This document shows positions 1 to 9,960 of a stretch of 64,000 nucleotides of DNA, piece by piece (the first letter of the stretch is position 1; each line of letters begins with the position of its first letter). The stretch is from Polaromonas sp. CF318. GTDB lineage: Bacteria > Pseudomonadota > Gammaproteobacteria > Burkholderiales > Burkholderiaceae_C. The translations under genes and the position numbers were made by a program. The stretch covers positions 62,001 to 126,000 of the forward strand of contig NZ_AKIV01000076.1 in NCBI RefSeq assembly GCF_000282655.1, written 5' to 3'. Under the pieces are notes generated by a model. It ran no database searches. It was not told where the DNA came from and saw nothing but the letters and a program-made list of their open reading frames with translations.

Positions 1-1
1 G

Positions 2-586
2 CGCCAGGCCGAGCAGCTGTTGCTATCCGCCAATGCCGACATAGGCGCGGCGCGCGCTGCCTTCTTCCCGCGCATTTCGCTTACGGCCAGCGCCGGCAGC
101 GCCAGCTCGCACTTGAACGGCCTCTTCAAGAGCGGCTCCTACGGCTGGACCATGGCGCCGCAGCTGATCCTGCCGCTGTTTGACGCGGGCCGCAACCGTG
201 CGGGCCTGGATTCGGCCAACGCCGGGCGCGATATCGCCGTCGCCCAGTACGAAAAATCCATCCAAACGGCTTTCCGCGAAGTGGCTGATGCCCTGGCCGG
301 CCGTGCCACCCTGGGTGAGCAGCTGCGTGCCCAGCAGGCCCAGGCCAACGCCGAAGCCACGCGCTTCAAGCTGGCCGACCTGCGCTACCAGAACGGGGTG
401 GCCAGCTACCTGGACCAGCTCGACGCCCAGCGCGCGCTGTTTACCGCGCGCCAGGCCGTGGTGCAAACCCGCCTGGCCCAGCTGCAAAGCCAGGTCACGC
501 TCTACAAGACGCTGGGCGGCGGCTGGAAGGAGCCGCCTCCTGAAGAAGCCCTGAGCCTGAAGGCCGACACCCAGCTCAGCCGCTAA
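2..586 (+). CDS. Outer-membrane efflux channel (TolC/OprM/NodT family), C-terminal part
   Basis: Last 194 codons of an outer-membrane factor, the exit duct of an RND-type tripartite efflux pump. The frame is open from base 2, so the start lies before the window. Visible are a family-typical beta-strand stretch ([12 protein letters not shown]), the second-repeat motif around [15 protein letters not shown], and the long helix with [17 protein letters not shown] near the C-terminus. Full members have about 460-500 residues, so roughly 60 percent is missing. The membrane-fusion and inner-membrane pump genes usually precede this gene and would lie outside. A strong terminator follows 26 bases after the stop, so it is probably the last gene of its operon. 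Family assignment is firm; the substrate cannot be told. Confidence 0.9.
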   Translation, partial: RQAEQLLLSANADIGAARAAFFPRISLTASAGSASSHLNGLFKSGSYGWTMAPQLILPLFDAGRNRAGLDSANAGRDIAVAQYEKSIQTAFREVADALAGRATLGEQLRAQQAQANAEATRFKLADLRYQNGVASYLDQLDAQRALFTARQAVVQTRLAQLQSQVTLYKTLGGGWKEPPPEEALSLKADTQLSR

Positions 587-611
587 AACCGTTCGCCGCC
601 AAATCCTGGCC

Positions 612-645
612 GCCCGCTCCCTTTCAAAAGGGGCGGGTTTTTTTT
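612..645 (+). terminator. Intrinsic terminator after the efflux gene
   Basis: Stem CCCGCTCC (613-620) pairs with GGGGCGGG (630-637) with one G-U pair, around a nine-base loop, and is followed by eight T (638-645). It ends the efflux transcript. The rest of the gap to 928 holds the oppA leader; I see no convincing gene in it. Confidence 0.85.
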
Positions 646-880
646 GCCGATTTCCCGGCTGCGGCCCGACATCGTCCTGCGCGCGCCATCTTCATTTGTG
701 AGCAAGTGTGGCGAATGTATCTGCGCCGGCCTTCCGCCGCGAGGTCTCTTAAGCGACAAGGCATGCTAATTGCTGAAGGGTTACTCCCTACGAAGCGGCC
801 TCGGGGGCGGCGGTATATTCGCGCCGACCAACAGGCCAAACGTCGAGCCCCCCATGGGAGGCGAGATGCTCCATCCACCA

Positions 881-908
881 CGGCGGGCCACAAGCCCGCC
901 GGTTTTTT
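881..908 (+). terminator. Terminator-like hairpin in the oppA leader
   Basis: A perfect 8-bp stem, CGGCGGGC (881-888) with GCCCGCCG (894-901), loop CACAA, then a run of six T (903-908). It lies only 20 bases before the oppA ATG (929), downstream of any likely promoter (TATATT near 813-818 is a possible -10). A terminator so placed suggests transcription attenuation of the opp operon, or a short independent RNA ending here. No leader peptide or known riboswitch core was recognised. Confidence 0.6.
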
Positions 909-928
909 ATTCGGGAGTGCAAACAAGC

Positions 929-2542
929 ATGAACTCAAACTGGACGATGAAAACCCTGGCCGGCGCCGTGCTGCTGGCCTCTGCCGGCCTGGCCGCCGCG
1001 GCCAACGTGCCCGCCGGCGTGAAGCTGCATGAGACCCAGGAACTGGTACGCAACAACGGCTCCGAGCCTGAAACCCTGGACGCCGCGCTGGCGACCGGCG
1101 TTCCGGCCAACAACGTGATCCGCGACATGTTCGAAGGTCTGTGCGCCGCGGACAACAACGGCAAGATCGTGCCCGGCGTGGCGGAAAGCTGGAAGCAGGT
1201 CGACCCGCAGACCTGGGTCTTCAAGCTGCGCAAGAACGCCAAGTGGTCCAACGGCGACGCTGTGACCGCCGAAGACTTCATCTACAGCATGCGCCGTTTC
1301 GTCGACCCGGCGACCGCCTCGAAATACGCCTCCACCTATGGCGTCTTCCTGCTCAATGCGAAAGAGATCATCGAAGGCAAGAAGCCCGTCACCGAACTGG
1401 GTGTCAAGGCCGTCGACCCCTACACCCTGGAAATCAAGACGCCTTTCCCGGTCAACTTCCTGCCCGAGGTCGTCTCCAACCCCCAGCTCGCGCCCCTGCA
1501 CAAGGCCACCATCGAAAAATTCGGCAAGGACTGGACCCGGCCCGCCAACATGGTGAACAACGGCGCCTTTTCGCTCAAGGACTGGCAGGTCAACAGCAAG
1601 ATCATCCTGGCCAAGAACCCCGCCTACTGGGATGCAAAGAACGTCCAGCTCACCAAGATCACCTACCTCTCGGTCGAGGACGGCAATGCCGACGTCAAGC
1701 TCTATGAGTCGGGTGAGAACGACTGGGTCTACCAGCTCCCGCCCGGCACCTACGACAAGTACAAGGCGCAGTACCCCAAGGAGATCCGCAACACCGACAT
1801 GCTGGGCCTGCGCTACTACTCGCTGAACAATGCGGACCCGGCCCTCAAGGACATCCGCGTGCGCAAGGCGCTGTCCATGGCGCTGGACCGCGACATCCTG
1901 GCGCAGCGCGTCACGGCCGACGGGCAGACCCCGGCCTACGGCGTGATCGTCAAGGGAACCTCGGGCGCCGACGTGACCGCCTACGACTGGGCCAAGTGGC
2001 CCGCCGACAAACGTATTGCCGAAGCCAAGAAGCTGCTCAAGGAAGCCGCGTTACCGCCAGGCACCAAGCTCAAGTTCTCCTACAACACCAGCGATTACCA
2101 CAAGAAGATGGCCATCTTCGCGGCCTCCGAGTGGAAGACCAAGCTGGGCCTGGACGTTGAACTCGAGGCCATGGAGTTCAAGGTGCTGATCAAGAAACGC
2201 ACCGACAAGGACTACCAGATCGCCCGCAACGGCTGGATCGCCGACTACAACGATGCCACCACCTGGCTCACGCTGGTGCAGTGCGATTCCGACCAGAACT
2301 ACCACAACAGCTGCAACCGCAAGGCCTCCGCGCTGATCGACGAAGGCAACCAGTCCATGGACCCGGCCAAGCGCAAGGTCCTGCTGACCCAGGCGGCGAA
2401 GATGATCATGGAGGACTATCCCATCATCCCGCTGCTGCAGTACACCGTGCCGCGCCTGGTCAAGCCCTATGTGGGCGGCTATTCGACCAACAACGCGTTG
2501 GACCGCTACCGCGGCAAGGACCTGTACATCGTCAAGCATTGA
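929..2542 (+). CDS. oppA: Oligopeptide ABC transporter, periplasmic binding protein
   Basis: A 537-residue family 5 extracellular solute-binding protein that captures peptides in the periplasm and passes them to the OppBC permease. The ATG at 929 is chosen because it gives a normal Sec signal peptide (hydrophobic core about residues 10-24, ending in AAAA before NVPAG) and has GGGAG upstream; a longer open frame reaches back through the leader hairpin and is not credible. OppA-like motifs include RNNGSEPETLDAAL near the mature N-terminus, YSMRRFVDPATASKYAS, NNGAFSLKDW and VRKALSMALDRD. It is first of oppABCDF, with a 161-base gap and a stable hairpin before oppB. Peptide specificity is inferred from family and operon only. 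Confidence 0.93.
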   Translation: MNSNWTMKTLAGAVLLASAGLAAAANVPAGVKLHETQELVRNNGSEPETLDAALATGVPANNVIRDMFEGLCAADNNGKIVPGVAESWKQVDPQTWVFKLRKNAKWSNGDAVTAEDFIYSMRRFVDPATASKYASTYGVFLLNAKEIIEGKKPVTELGVKAVDPYTLEIKTPFPVNFLPEVVSNPQLAPLHKATIEKFGKDWTRPANMVNNGAFSLKDWQVNSKIILAKNPAYWDAKNVQLTKITYLSVEDGNADVKLYESGENDWVYQLPPGTYDKYKAQYPKEIRNTDMLGLRYYSLNNADPALKDIRVRKALSMALDRDILAQRVTADGQTPAYGVIVKGTSGADVTAYDWAKWPADKRIAEAKKLLKEAALPPGTKLKFSYNTSDYHKKMAIFAASEWKTKLGLDVELEAMEFKVLIKKRTDKDYQIARNGWIADYNDATTWLTLVQCDSDQNYHNSCNRKASALIDEGNQSMDPAKRKVLLTQAAKMIMEDYPIIPLLQYTVPRLVKPYVGGYSTNNALDRYRGKDLYIVKH

Positions 2543-2550
2543 TGGTCGGC

Positions 2551-2578
2551 CGGGCAGGCGCCGCCGCGCGCCTGCCTG
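2551..2578 (+). other. Stable hairpin between oppA and oppB
   Basis: GGCAGGCGC (2553-2561) pairs perfectly with GCGCCTGCC (2568-2576), extended by outer pairs, with no T run after it. In binding-protein transporter operons such hairpins commonly protect the upstream message from 3' decay, so the binding protein is made in excess over the permease. That role is inference here. The rest of the gap (2543-2703) shows nothing else. Confidence 0.55.
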
Positions 2579-2703
2579 TCCCTGACCTGCTTTTCACCGC
2601 TTTCCAGGATCTTTCTGACGCCATGCCGGCCGTTCAGGGCCAAGCTGTATCCGGTCCACGCCTTCATGCGCTCATGCATTCACACTAGCCCGGAGATATC
2701 CTC

Positions 2704-3624
2704 ATGTGGTCATACGCCTTCAGGCGCGCCCTGGCGACCCTCCCGACCTTGCTGGCCGTGGTCACCGTCTGCTACCTCCTGCTGCACGGCACGCCCGGCG
2801 GCCCTTTCGACGACGAGCGCAAGGTATCCGCGGCGGTGCTGGCCAACCTGCAGGCCAAGTACCACCTCGACCTGCCGCTGTGGCAGCAGTACCTGTACTA
2901 CCTCAACAGTTTGTTGCACGGCGACCTGGGCGCCTCCTTCCGCTACGCCGACTGGTCGGTCAACGAGCTGGTGGCCAAGGCGCTGCCGGTTTCAGCGGCG
3001 ATAGGTGGGGGCGCCATCATCATCTCCCTGTTTGTCGGCGTTTTCCTCGGCACCATGGCCGCCTTGCGGCAGAACAGCGCCATCGACTACCTTGTCATGC
3101 TGCTCGGCAACGCGGGCCACGTGTTCCCGTCCTTTGTGATCGGTCCGGTGCTGATCCTGGTGTTCGCGGTCTGGCTCAAGATCGCGCCGGCCGGCGGTTG
3201 GGACGACTTTTCGCCGCGCTTCATGGTGCTCCCCATGCTGCTGCTGATTTTTATCAATGTGGCCACCATAGGGCGCGTCATGCGCGGCAGCCTGATCGAG
3301 GTGCTGCACAGCAACTTCATACGCACCGCGCGCGCCAAGGGCCTGCCCACGCGCACCGTCATCCTGCGCCACGCCCTCAAGCCCGCGCTGCTGCCGGTGG
3401 TGTCCGTCATGGGCCCACTGGCGATCTCCTCGATCACCTCGGCCATCGTGACCGAGTCGGTGTTCTCGCTGCCGGGCATCGGCAAGCTGATCGTCAACGG
3501 CGCCGCCAACCGCGACTACACCCTGGTGCTGGGCCTGGTGGTGCTGGTGACCGTGATCGCCGTGACGCTCAACCTGCTGGTCGACCTGGCTTACGCCTTG
3601 CTTGACCCGAAGATCCGGTACTGA
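2704..3624 (+). CDS. oppB: Oligopeptide ABC transporter permease
   Basis: A 306-residue inner-membrane permease forming half of the peptide channel with OppC. The length equals that of typical OppB. It opens with a transmembrane helix (residues about 10-28, LATLPTLLAVVTVCYLLLHG), has a periplasmic loop with YHLDLPLWQQYLYYLNSLLHGDLG, then five more helices. The cytoplasmic coupling motif is near residues 203-235 (IRTARAKGLPTRTVILRHAL), followed by the family-typical ESVFSLPGIGKL. GGAG lies about 9 bases before the ATG. oppC follows after 11 bases. Confidence 0.95.
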   Translation: MWSYAFRRALATLPTLLAVVTVCYLLLHGTPGGPFDDERKVSAAVLANLQAKYHLDLPLWQQYLYYLNSLLHGDLGASFRYADWSVNELVAKALPVSAAIGGGAIIISLFVGVFLGTMAALRQNSAIDYLVMLLGNAGHVFPSFVIGPVLILVFAVWLKIAPAGGWDDFSPRFMVLPMLLLIFINVATIGRVMRGSLIEVLHSNFIRTARAKGLPTRTVILRHALKPALLPVVSVMGPLAISSITSAIVTESVFSLPGIGKLIVNGAANRDYTLVLGLVVLVTVIAVTLNLLVDLAYALLDPKIRY

Positions 3625-3635
3625 AGCGCAACGCC

Positions 3636-4565
3636 ATGCTGTTCAGGACCAAAAACAAACAAGACCGGCTGGCCGCGGCGTTGGGCAACACGCTGGCAGT
3701 GGCGCCGGCCGACATCGCGGGGCGCAGCCCCTGGACCGATGCCCGCGTGCGTTTTCTGCGCAACAAGGCGGCGGTGTTCAGCCTGGGACTGCTGGCCTTC
3801 ATCACGCTGTGTTGCATCGCCGGCCCCTGGCTGCTGCCGCATGCCTTCGATGCCGCCGACTGGGACGCCATGAGCTTGCCGCCTACGCTCAAGAACGCGC
3901 ATTTTTTCGGCACCGACGAGTCGGGCCGAGACCTGCTGGTGCGCAGCCTGGTCGGCGGACGCGTGTCGCTGCTGGTGGGTTTCCTGGCCACCTTGTCGGC
4001 CGTTACGCTGGGCATCGTTTGGGGCGCGACGGCGGGCTTTATAGGCGGCAAGGTGGATGCCTTCATGATGCGCGTGGTCGACATGATGTACGCCGTTCCC
4101 TATTTGCTGATCGCCATCCTGATGGTGACCATTTTGGGGCGGGCCTTCTACCTGGTGGTGATCACCATCACGGTGTTCTCCTGGATGGACATGGCGCGCG
4201 TGGTGCGCGGCCAGACCCTGTCGCTGCGCTCGCGCGAGTTCATCGAGGCGGCGAGGGCGCTGGGCGTGCCGACGCGGCGCATCATCTTCCAGCACATCGT
4301 TCCCAACCTGCTGGGCATCGTGGTGATTTACACCACGGTCACCGTGCCGACCGTGATCCTGGTCGAGTCGGTGCTGTCCTTTCTGGGGCTGGGCATTCAG
4401 GAGCCCATGACAAGCTGGGGCGTGCTGATCCACGATGGTGCATCCGTCATGGAGGTTTCGTCCTGGATGCTGCTGTTTCCGGCCGGCCTGCTGTCGCTGA
4501 CCCTGTACTGCTTCAACTACATCGGGGACGGCCTGCGCGATGCGCTGGACCCCAAGGAACGCTGA
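3636..4565 (+). CDS. oppC: Oligopeptide ABC transporter permease
   Basis: A 309-residue inner-membrane permease, partner of OppB. The N-terminal cytoplasmic stretch is followed by a helix at about residues 45-65 and by the diagnostic OppC/DppC motif HFFGTDESGRDLLVRSLVGG near residues 88-107. The ATPase-coupling loop reads FIEAARALGVPTRRIIFQHI, and the C-terminal ESVLSFLGLGIQEPMTSWG segment is typical of the family. It sits 11 bases after oppB and ends 8 bases before oppD, so the five genes are clearly one transcription unit. Confidence 0.95.
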   Translation: MLFRTKNKQDRLAAALGNTLAVAPADIAGRSPWTDARVRFLRNKAAVFSLGLLAFITLCCIAGPWLLPHAFDAADWDAMSLPPTLKNAHFFGTDESGRDLLVRSLVGGRVSLLVGFLATLSAVTLGIVWGATAGFIGGKVDAFMMRVVDMMYAVPYLLIAILMVTILGRAFYLVVITITVFSWMDMARVVRGQTLSLRSREFIEAARALGVPTRRIIFQHIVPNLLGIVVIYTTVTVPTVILVESVLSFLGLGIQEPMTSWGVLIHDGASVMEVSSWMLLFPAGLLSLTLYCFNYIGDGLRDALDPKER

Positions 4566-4573
4566 CCCGCACC

Positions 4574-5570
<997 letters not shown>

Positions 5571-5578
<8 letters not shown>

Positions 5579-6560
5579 GGCCGCCCCACCCATTCTGTCG
5601 GTGCGCGACCTCCAGGTGCACTTCAGGATCAAGGCGGGCGGCGCCTGGCCCTGGTCGCCGGCCCGTATCCTCAAGGCCGTGGACGGCATTTCCTTCGACA
5701 TCCATGCCGGCGAAACCCTGGGCGTGGTGGGCGAGTCGGGCTGCGGCAAATCGACGCTGGCACGCGCGGTGCTGAACCTGATCCCGGCCACCGCCGGCAG
5801 TATTGCCTGGATGGGCCGGGAGATGACAACGGCCTCCAGCGACACCTGGCAGGCGGCCAGGGCGGACATCCAGATGATCTTCCAGGACCCCCTGGCCTCG
5901 CTGGACCCGCGCATGACCATCGCGCAAATCATTGCCGAGCCGCTGCGCACACACCGCCCGGCCATGGCCGAGGTAGAGGTGATGCAGCGCGTCAAGGCCA
6001 TGATGGGCCGCGTCGGCCTGATGCCGCAGCAGATCAACCGCTACCCGCACGAGTTCTCCGGCGGCCAGTGCCAGCGAATAGGCATTGCGCGCGCCCTGAT
6101 CCTGGAGCCCAAGCTCATCATCTGCGACGAGCCGGTGTCGGCGCTGGACGTGTCCATCCAGGCGCAGATCATCAACCTGCTCAAGGAGCTGCAAAAGTCC
6201 ATGGGCCTGGCGCTGATCTTCATCGCGCACGACCTGGCCGTCGTCAAACACATCAGCGACCGCATCCTGGTGATGTACCTCGGACATGAAATGGAAGTGG
6301 CGCACAAAAAAGCGTTGTACGCGGCGCCGCGCCATCCCTACACCCAGGCCCTGCTGTCGGCCATCCCGATTCCCGACCCGGCGCTGGAGCGCAAAAAGGT
6401 GATCCAGTTGCTGCAGGGCGACCTGCCTTCGCCCATGTCGCCGCCTTCGGGTTGTGTGTTCCGCACGCGCTGCCCGCTGGCGATTGCGCGCTGCGCCGAG
6501 GAAGTGCCGGCGCTACGCCGCCTGAGCGATCAGACGGATGCGGCCTGCCTGCTGGCCTGA
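5571..6560 (+). CDS. oppF: Oligopeptide ABC transporter ATPase, second subunit
   Basis: A 329-residue ATPase pairing with OppD. Walker A is GESGCGKST (about residues 53-61), Q-loop IFQDPLASLDP, signature FSGGQCQRIG, Walker B IICDEPVSALDVS and switch FIAHDLAVVKH. The C-terminal zone has HPYTQALLSAIP and the cysteine-bearing GCVFRTRCPLA, normal for OppF. The ATG at 5571 overlaps the oppD stop by 8 bases, with GAAGGAGG in front, which indicates translational coupling. The gene ends 8 bases from the convergent yeiH-like gene and no terminator fits between them. Confidence 0.95.
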
Positions 6561-6567
6561 AGACTTT

Positions 6568-7578
6568 TCACCGGAAGACGCACAGGTAGACCGCGAAGAT
6601 AGCGACCAGCCACAAGGTCTCGATCAGCATCAGCGCCATGGGCCGCCAGCCCAGCTTGACCAGTTCCTCAAAGGAGGTCTTGATGCCCAGCGCCGCGATG
6701 GCGACCACCAGGCAGACGCGCGAGACCTGGCCCAGTGCCTCGTTGAGCCGCGGCGTGACCACGCCCAGGCTGTTGGCCAGCACCAGCGCCATGAAGCCGA
6801 CCAGGAAGAAGGGCAGCAGCGGCGTGCGCGGGCCGGCTTCGCCGATGCTGCTGCGCCTGCGCCAATACCAGGCCAGCACGGCGACCACGGGCACCAGCAG
6901 CGTGACGCGAAACAGCTTGACGATCACCGCGACGTCGCCGGTCTCATGCGACATCATCAGGCCCGCGCCCACGACCTGCGCCACGTCATGGATGGTGCCG
7001 CCCAGGAAGATGCCGGCACCGCTGTCGTCCAGCCGCAAAATCCTGGCCAGCAGCGGGTAGACGACCATGGCCAGCGTCGACAGGCCTGTGACGCCGACCA
7101 CCGTCAACAGCGTGTGGCGCTCGTTGTCCGGCGTTTTGGGCATGACGGCCGCCACGGCCAGGGCCGCCGATGCGCCGCAGATGGACACCGCTGCGCCGCA
7201 CAGCAGGCCGAAGTCTGTGCCCAGGCCCAGGCGCCGCGCCAGCCAGGCGCCCAGCGCGATGGCGCTGGCAACGGCGATCACCGCGGTGGCCAGCGGCCCC
7301 ATGCCCAACTGCCCGATTTGCGCCAGCGTGATGCGCGCGCCCAGCAGCGCCACACCTATGCGCAGGAGCGTCCTGGCGCAGAACTCTATGCCGGGCCGGC
7401 AGCGCGCATCCTGGTAAAGGAAGTGAAAAGCCAGGCCGAACAGCAGCGCGTACAGCAGTTGCGGGCCGCCGTAGTGCTCGGAAAGAAAGGTCGCGCCCAG
7501 CATGATGAGCAGCGGCAAAGCCAGGCCCGGCCACAGGCTGCGGGTGTGAAGAAGCCAGGAACGCGCAGCGCTGGGCAT
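6568..7578 (-). CDS. yeiH: YeiH-type putative sulfate/sulfite exporter
   Basis: A 336-residue integral membrane protein of the YeiH/UPF0324 family with about ten predicted helices. Members have been proposed to export sulfate or sulfite released from sulfonates. Family-like stretches are LLRIGVALLGARITLAQIG, GLLCGAAVSICGASAALAVA and GTIHDVAQVVGAG. I choose the ATG at 7578, which opens a membrane protein of usual length; the frame stays open to 7686 but the extra residues are Pro/Arg-rich and run into metC. It is last in a minus-strand run behind a cystathionine beta-lyase-like gene, a Bug receptor, a rhodanese and a thiol dioxygenase, so export of an oxidised sulfur product is a natural job. 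That role is inference. Confidence 0.85.
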   Translation of the reverse strand: MPSAARSWLLHTRSLWPGLALPLLIMLGATFLSEHYGGPQLLYALLFGLAFHFLYQDARCRPGIEFCARTLLRIGVALLGARITLAQIGQLGMGPLATAVIAVASAIALGAWLARRLGLGTDFGLLCGAAVSICGASAALAVAAVMPKTPDNERHTLLTVVGVTGLSTLAMVVYPLLARILRLDDSGAGIFLGGTIHDVAQVVGAGLMMSHETGDVAVIVKLFRVTLLVPVVAVLAWYWRRRSSIGEAGPRTPLLPFFLVGFMALVLANSLGVVTPRLNEALGQVSRVCLVVAIAALGIKTSFEELVKLGWRPMALMLIETLWLVAIFAVYLCVFR

Positions 7579-7666
7579 GGTCGTGCAAACCTCGTGGAAA
7601 AGAAACGAAGGGAAGAGGCGCCTCGAAGGCGCGAGACACGGAACAGGGGGCTCAAGGCCCCCGGGT

Positions 7667-8872
7667 TCAGGCTTGCAGCGCGGCAAAGCCCTGCTGCAAA
7701 TCGGCCAGCAGGTCGGCCGGGTCTTCGAGCCCGATGTGCAGCCGGATGATCTGGCCGCGGCCCGACCAGTCGGTCACGCTGCGGGCGTTGCGCAGGTTGG
7801 CCAGCGTGACCAGGCTTTCATAGCCGCCCCAAGAGGCACCCAGGCCGAATAGCCGCAGGCCGTCGATCAGGCGCTCGGCGGCGGCCTGGTCGAAGCCCTG
7901 CTGCAGTTCGAAAGACAGCAGGCCGTTGGTGCCTTTGCAGTCGCGTTGCCAGATGGCATGGCCCGGGTGGCTTGGCAAGGCCGGGCAGAACACGGTCGCC
8001 ACTTCACTGCGCGCCTGCAGCCAGGCCGCCACCTTCAGCGCGCCGCTTTCATGCACGGCCAGGCGGGCGGCCATGCTGCGCGTGCCGCGCAGCACCAGGA
8101 AGGCGTCGTCGGGGCTCACCGTCATGCCGAAGGCGTCGCTGCGCTCGTTGAGCGCCTGCCATGCGGCTTGCGTGGTGGCGACGGTGCCCATCATCACGTC
8201 GGAATGGCCCGACAGGTATTTGGTCGCGGCCATGACCGACACGTCGGCACCCAGCGCCAGCGGGCGGTACTGGTAGCCGGATCCCCAGGTGTTGTCGGCC
8301 ACCAGCAGCGCCCCCCGCGCATGGGCGATGGCGGCCAGGCGCGGCAGGTCGCACATCTCATAGACCAGCGAGCCCGGGCATTCGGTGTACACCATGCGGG
8401 TGTCCGGTTCGATTTTTTCCTCCACGTCGCTGCCGTCGGCCGCAAAAAAAGTGCAGCGGATGTTGTAGGGCGTGAGGAAGGACTCGACCAGCTTGCGCGC
8501 CGGCTCATAGACGCCGTCCGACATCAGCACATGGTCGCCGGGCTTGAGGTAGGCCAGCAGCGTCATCGCGATGGCAGCCAGGCCCGTGGGGAAGAGCCGC
8601 GTGCGGTAGGCGCCCTCAAGCTCGCTGACCATGTCTTCCAGCGCGTAATTCGTCGGGTTGCCGCGGGCCCCGTAGGTGAACACGCGTTCTTCGCCGCGCC
8701 GCTGGCGCATCTCGCGCTGGTGCACCGTGCTGTCGAAGAGCACGGTGCTGGCGCGCACCACCGGCGGGTTGACCGGCCGCCCGCCCTCATAGGCCGGCTG
8801 CTTGCCGGCGTGGACCAGGCGGGTCAGGGAGGAAGGGCTGGGCAAGTTGGCCGGCGGCGATTTTTTGTTCAT
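7667..8872 (-). CDS. metC: Cystathionine beta-lyase-like PLP enzyme
   Basis: A 401-residue Cys/Met-metabolism PLP enzyme that would cleave the beta C-S bond of cystathionine or a related thioether to a thiol, pyruvate and ammonia. The Schiff-base lysine is K218 in ATKYLSGHSD, and D193 in VADNTWGSGY should bind the pyridine nitrogen. YGARGNPTNYALEDMVSELE near residues 67-86 is typical of the beta-lyase branch. It lies 27 bases after a Bug receptor gene and 88 before the exporter, in an apparent sulfur operon. It may therefore serve thioether catabolism rather than methionine synthesis. The fold is certain; the exact substrate is open. Confidence 0.9.
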   Translation of the reverse strand: MNKKSPPANLPSPSSLTRLVHAGKQPAYEGGRPVNPPVVRASTVLFDSTVHQREMRQRRGEERVFTYGARGNPTNYALEDMVSELEGAYRTRLFPTGLAAIAMTLLAYLKPGDHVLMSDGVYEPARKLVESFLTPYNIRCTFFAADGSDVEEKIEPDTRMVYTECPGSLVYEMCDLPRLAAIAHARGALLVADNTWGSGYQYRPLALGADVSVMAATKYLSGHSDVMMGTVATTQAAWQALNERSDAFGMTVSPDDAFLVLRGTRSMAARLAVHESGALKVAAWLQARSEVATVFCPALPSHPGHAIWQRDCKGTNGLLSFELQQGFDQAAAERLIDGLRLFGLGASWGGYESLVTLANLRNARSVTDWSGRGQIIRLHIGLEDPADLLADLQQGFAALQA

Positions 8873-8899
8873 GTCGGGGCAGCTTTGGTGAACGGGGGA

Positions 8900-9895
8900 T
8901 CAGTCTAGCTTGGCGCCCGAGAGTTTGACGACGCGCGACCAGCGGGCGATGTCCGCCTTGAGCTGCGTGGCGAAGGCCGCCGAGGTGTTGCCGACCACTT
9001 CACTGCCGCCGTCGGTGATCAGCTTGCTGACTTCCGGCGTCTTCAGGGCGCGCACGATGCTGTCGTGCAGGTAGGCCACGCGTTCGGGAGGCGTGCCGGC
9101 CGGTGCGAAGAAACCGTACCAGTCTTCAAAGGTGGTGTTCTTGTAGCCCAGCTCTTCCAGCGTGGGCACCTTGGTGAACACGCCGATGCGGCGCGGGCTG
9201 GTGACGGCCAGGGCGCGCATCTTGCCGTTCTGGATGAAGCTGGACACCGAGGCGGTGGAGGTGATGAGCACGTCCACCTGGCCGCCCAGCAGGTCGGTGA
9301 TGGCGGGCGCCGCGCCCTTGTAGGGCACGTGGGTCATGCCGATGCCGCTGTCCTTTTCCAGGACCACGCCGACCAGGTGCGAGAGCGTGCCGTTGCCGGG
9401 CGTGGCGTAGGTGACGCGCCCGCCGGGGGCCTTGGTTTGCGCGGCCAGGTCGGCAAAGCTTTTCAGGGGTGAATTGCTGGGCACCACCAGCACCAGCGGC
9501 GCGGCGTTGATCTGGGTGATGGGCAGGAAGTTCTTCAGCGGATCGAAGCCCGGCGAGGCGTACAGCGTCGGGTTGACGGCCATCAGCGAGACCTGGCCCG
9601 TGAGCACGGTGTAGCCGTCGGGCTTGGCGTCGGCCACGGCCTTGGCGCCTATGTTGCCGCCGGCGCCGCCGCGGTTGTCGACGATGGCGCTCTGGCCGGT
9701 GATGTCGGACAGGCGGGTGGTCACAAAACGCGTGGTAGCGTCATTGCCGCCGCCGGCCGGGAAGGGAGAGACGAATTTGATGGCCTGGTTGGGGAAGCCG
9801 CCGACTTGGGGCATTGGCTGCGCGGACGTGGCGCCGTGCACGGCGAGCAGGGCGCAGCAAAGTGAGGCGGCGGTGAATTTCAGCTGGGCAAGCAT
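8900..9895 (-). CDS. Bug/TctC-family periplasmic receptor, in the sulfur gene run
   Basis: A 331-residue tripartite-tricarboxylate-type periplasmic binding protein. A Sec signal peptide (about residues 1-25, core LCCALLAVHG, ending TSAQ) precedes the mature protein. Bug hallmarks are KFVSPFPAGGGNDATTR, DNRGGAGGNIGAKAVADAKP, DGYT and, further on, TPGNGTLSHLVG and HVPYKGAAPAITDLLGG. Such receptors bind small carboxylates or amides; many are orphans without TctA/TctB, as here. Its place between a rhodanese and a beta-lyase gene suggests an organosulfur carboxylate ligand, an inference from context only. Confidence 0.9.
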   Translation of the reverse strand: MLAQLKFTAASLCCALLAVHGATSAQPMPQVGGFPNQAIKFVSPFPAGGGNDATTRFVTTRLSDITGQSAIVDNRGGAGGNIGAKAVADAKPDGYTVLTGQVSLMAVNPTLYASPGFDPLKNFLPITQINAAPLVLVVPSNSPLKSFADLAAQTKAPGGRVTYATPGNGTLSHLVGVVLEKDSGIGMTHVPYKGAAPAITDLLGGQVDVLITSTASVSSFIQNGKMRALAVTSPRRIGVFTKVPTLEELGYKNTTFEDWYGFFAPAGTPPERVAYLHDSIVRALKTPEVSKLITDGGSEVVGNTSAAFATQLKADIARWSRVVKLSGAKLD

Positions 9896-9960
9896 GAGGG
9901 CTCCTGAATGGATGGAAGCAAGAATGAAAAAAGAAGGACGAGGGCGCCGGGCCGGCGGCC

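Noticed and set aside
770..928. An extended N-terminus of OppA from upstream ATG codons
   Set aside because: The extra residues run through the leader hairpin and would put the signal peptide about 50 residues inside the protein.
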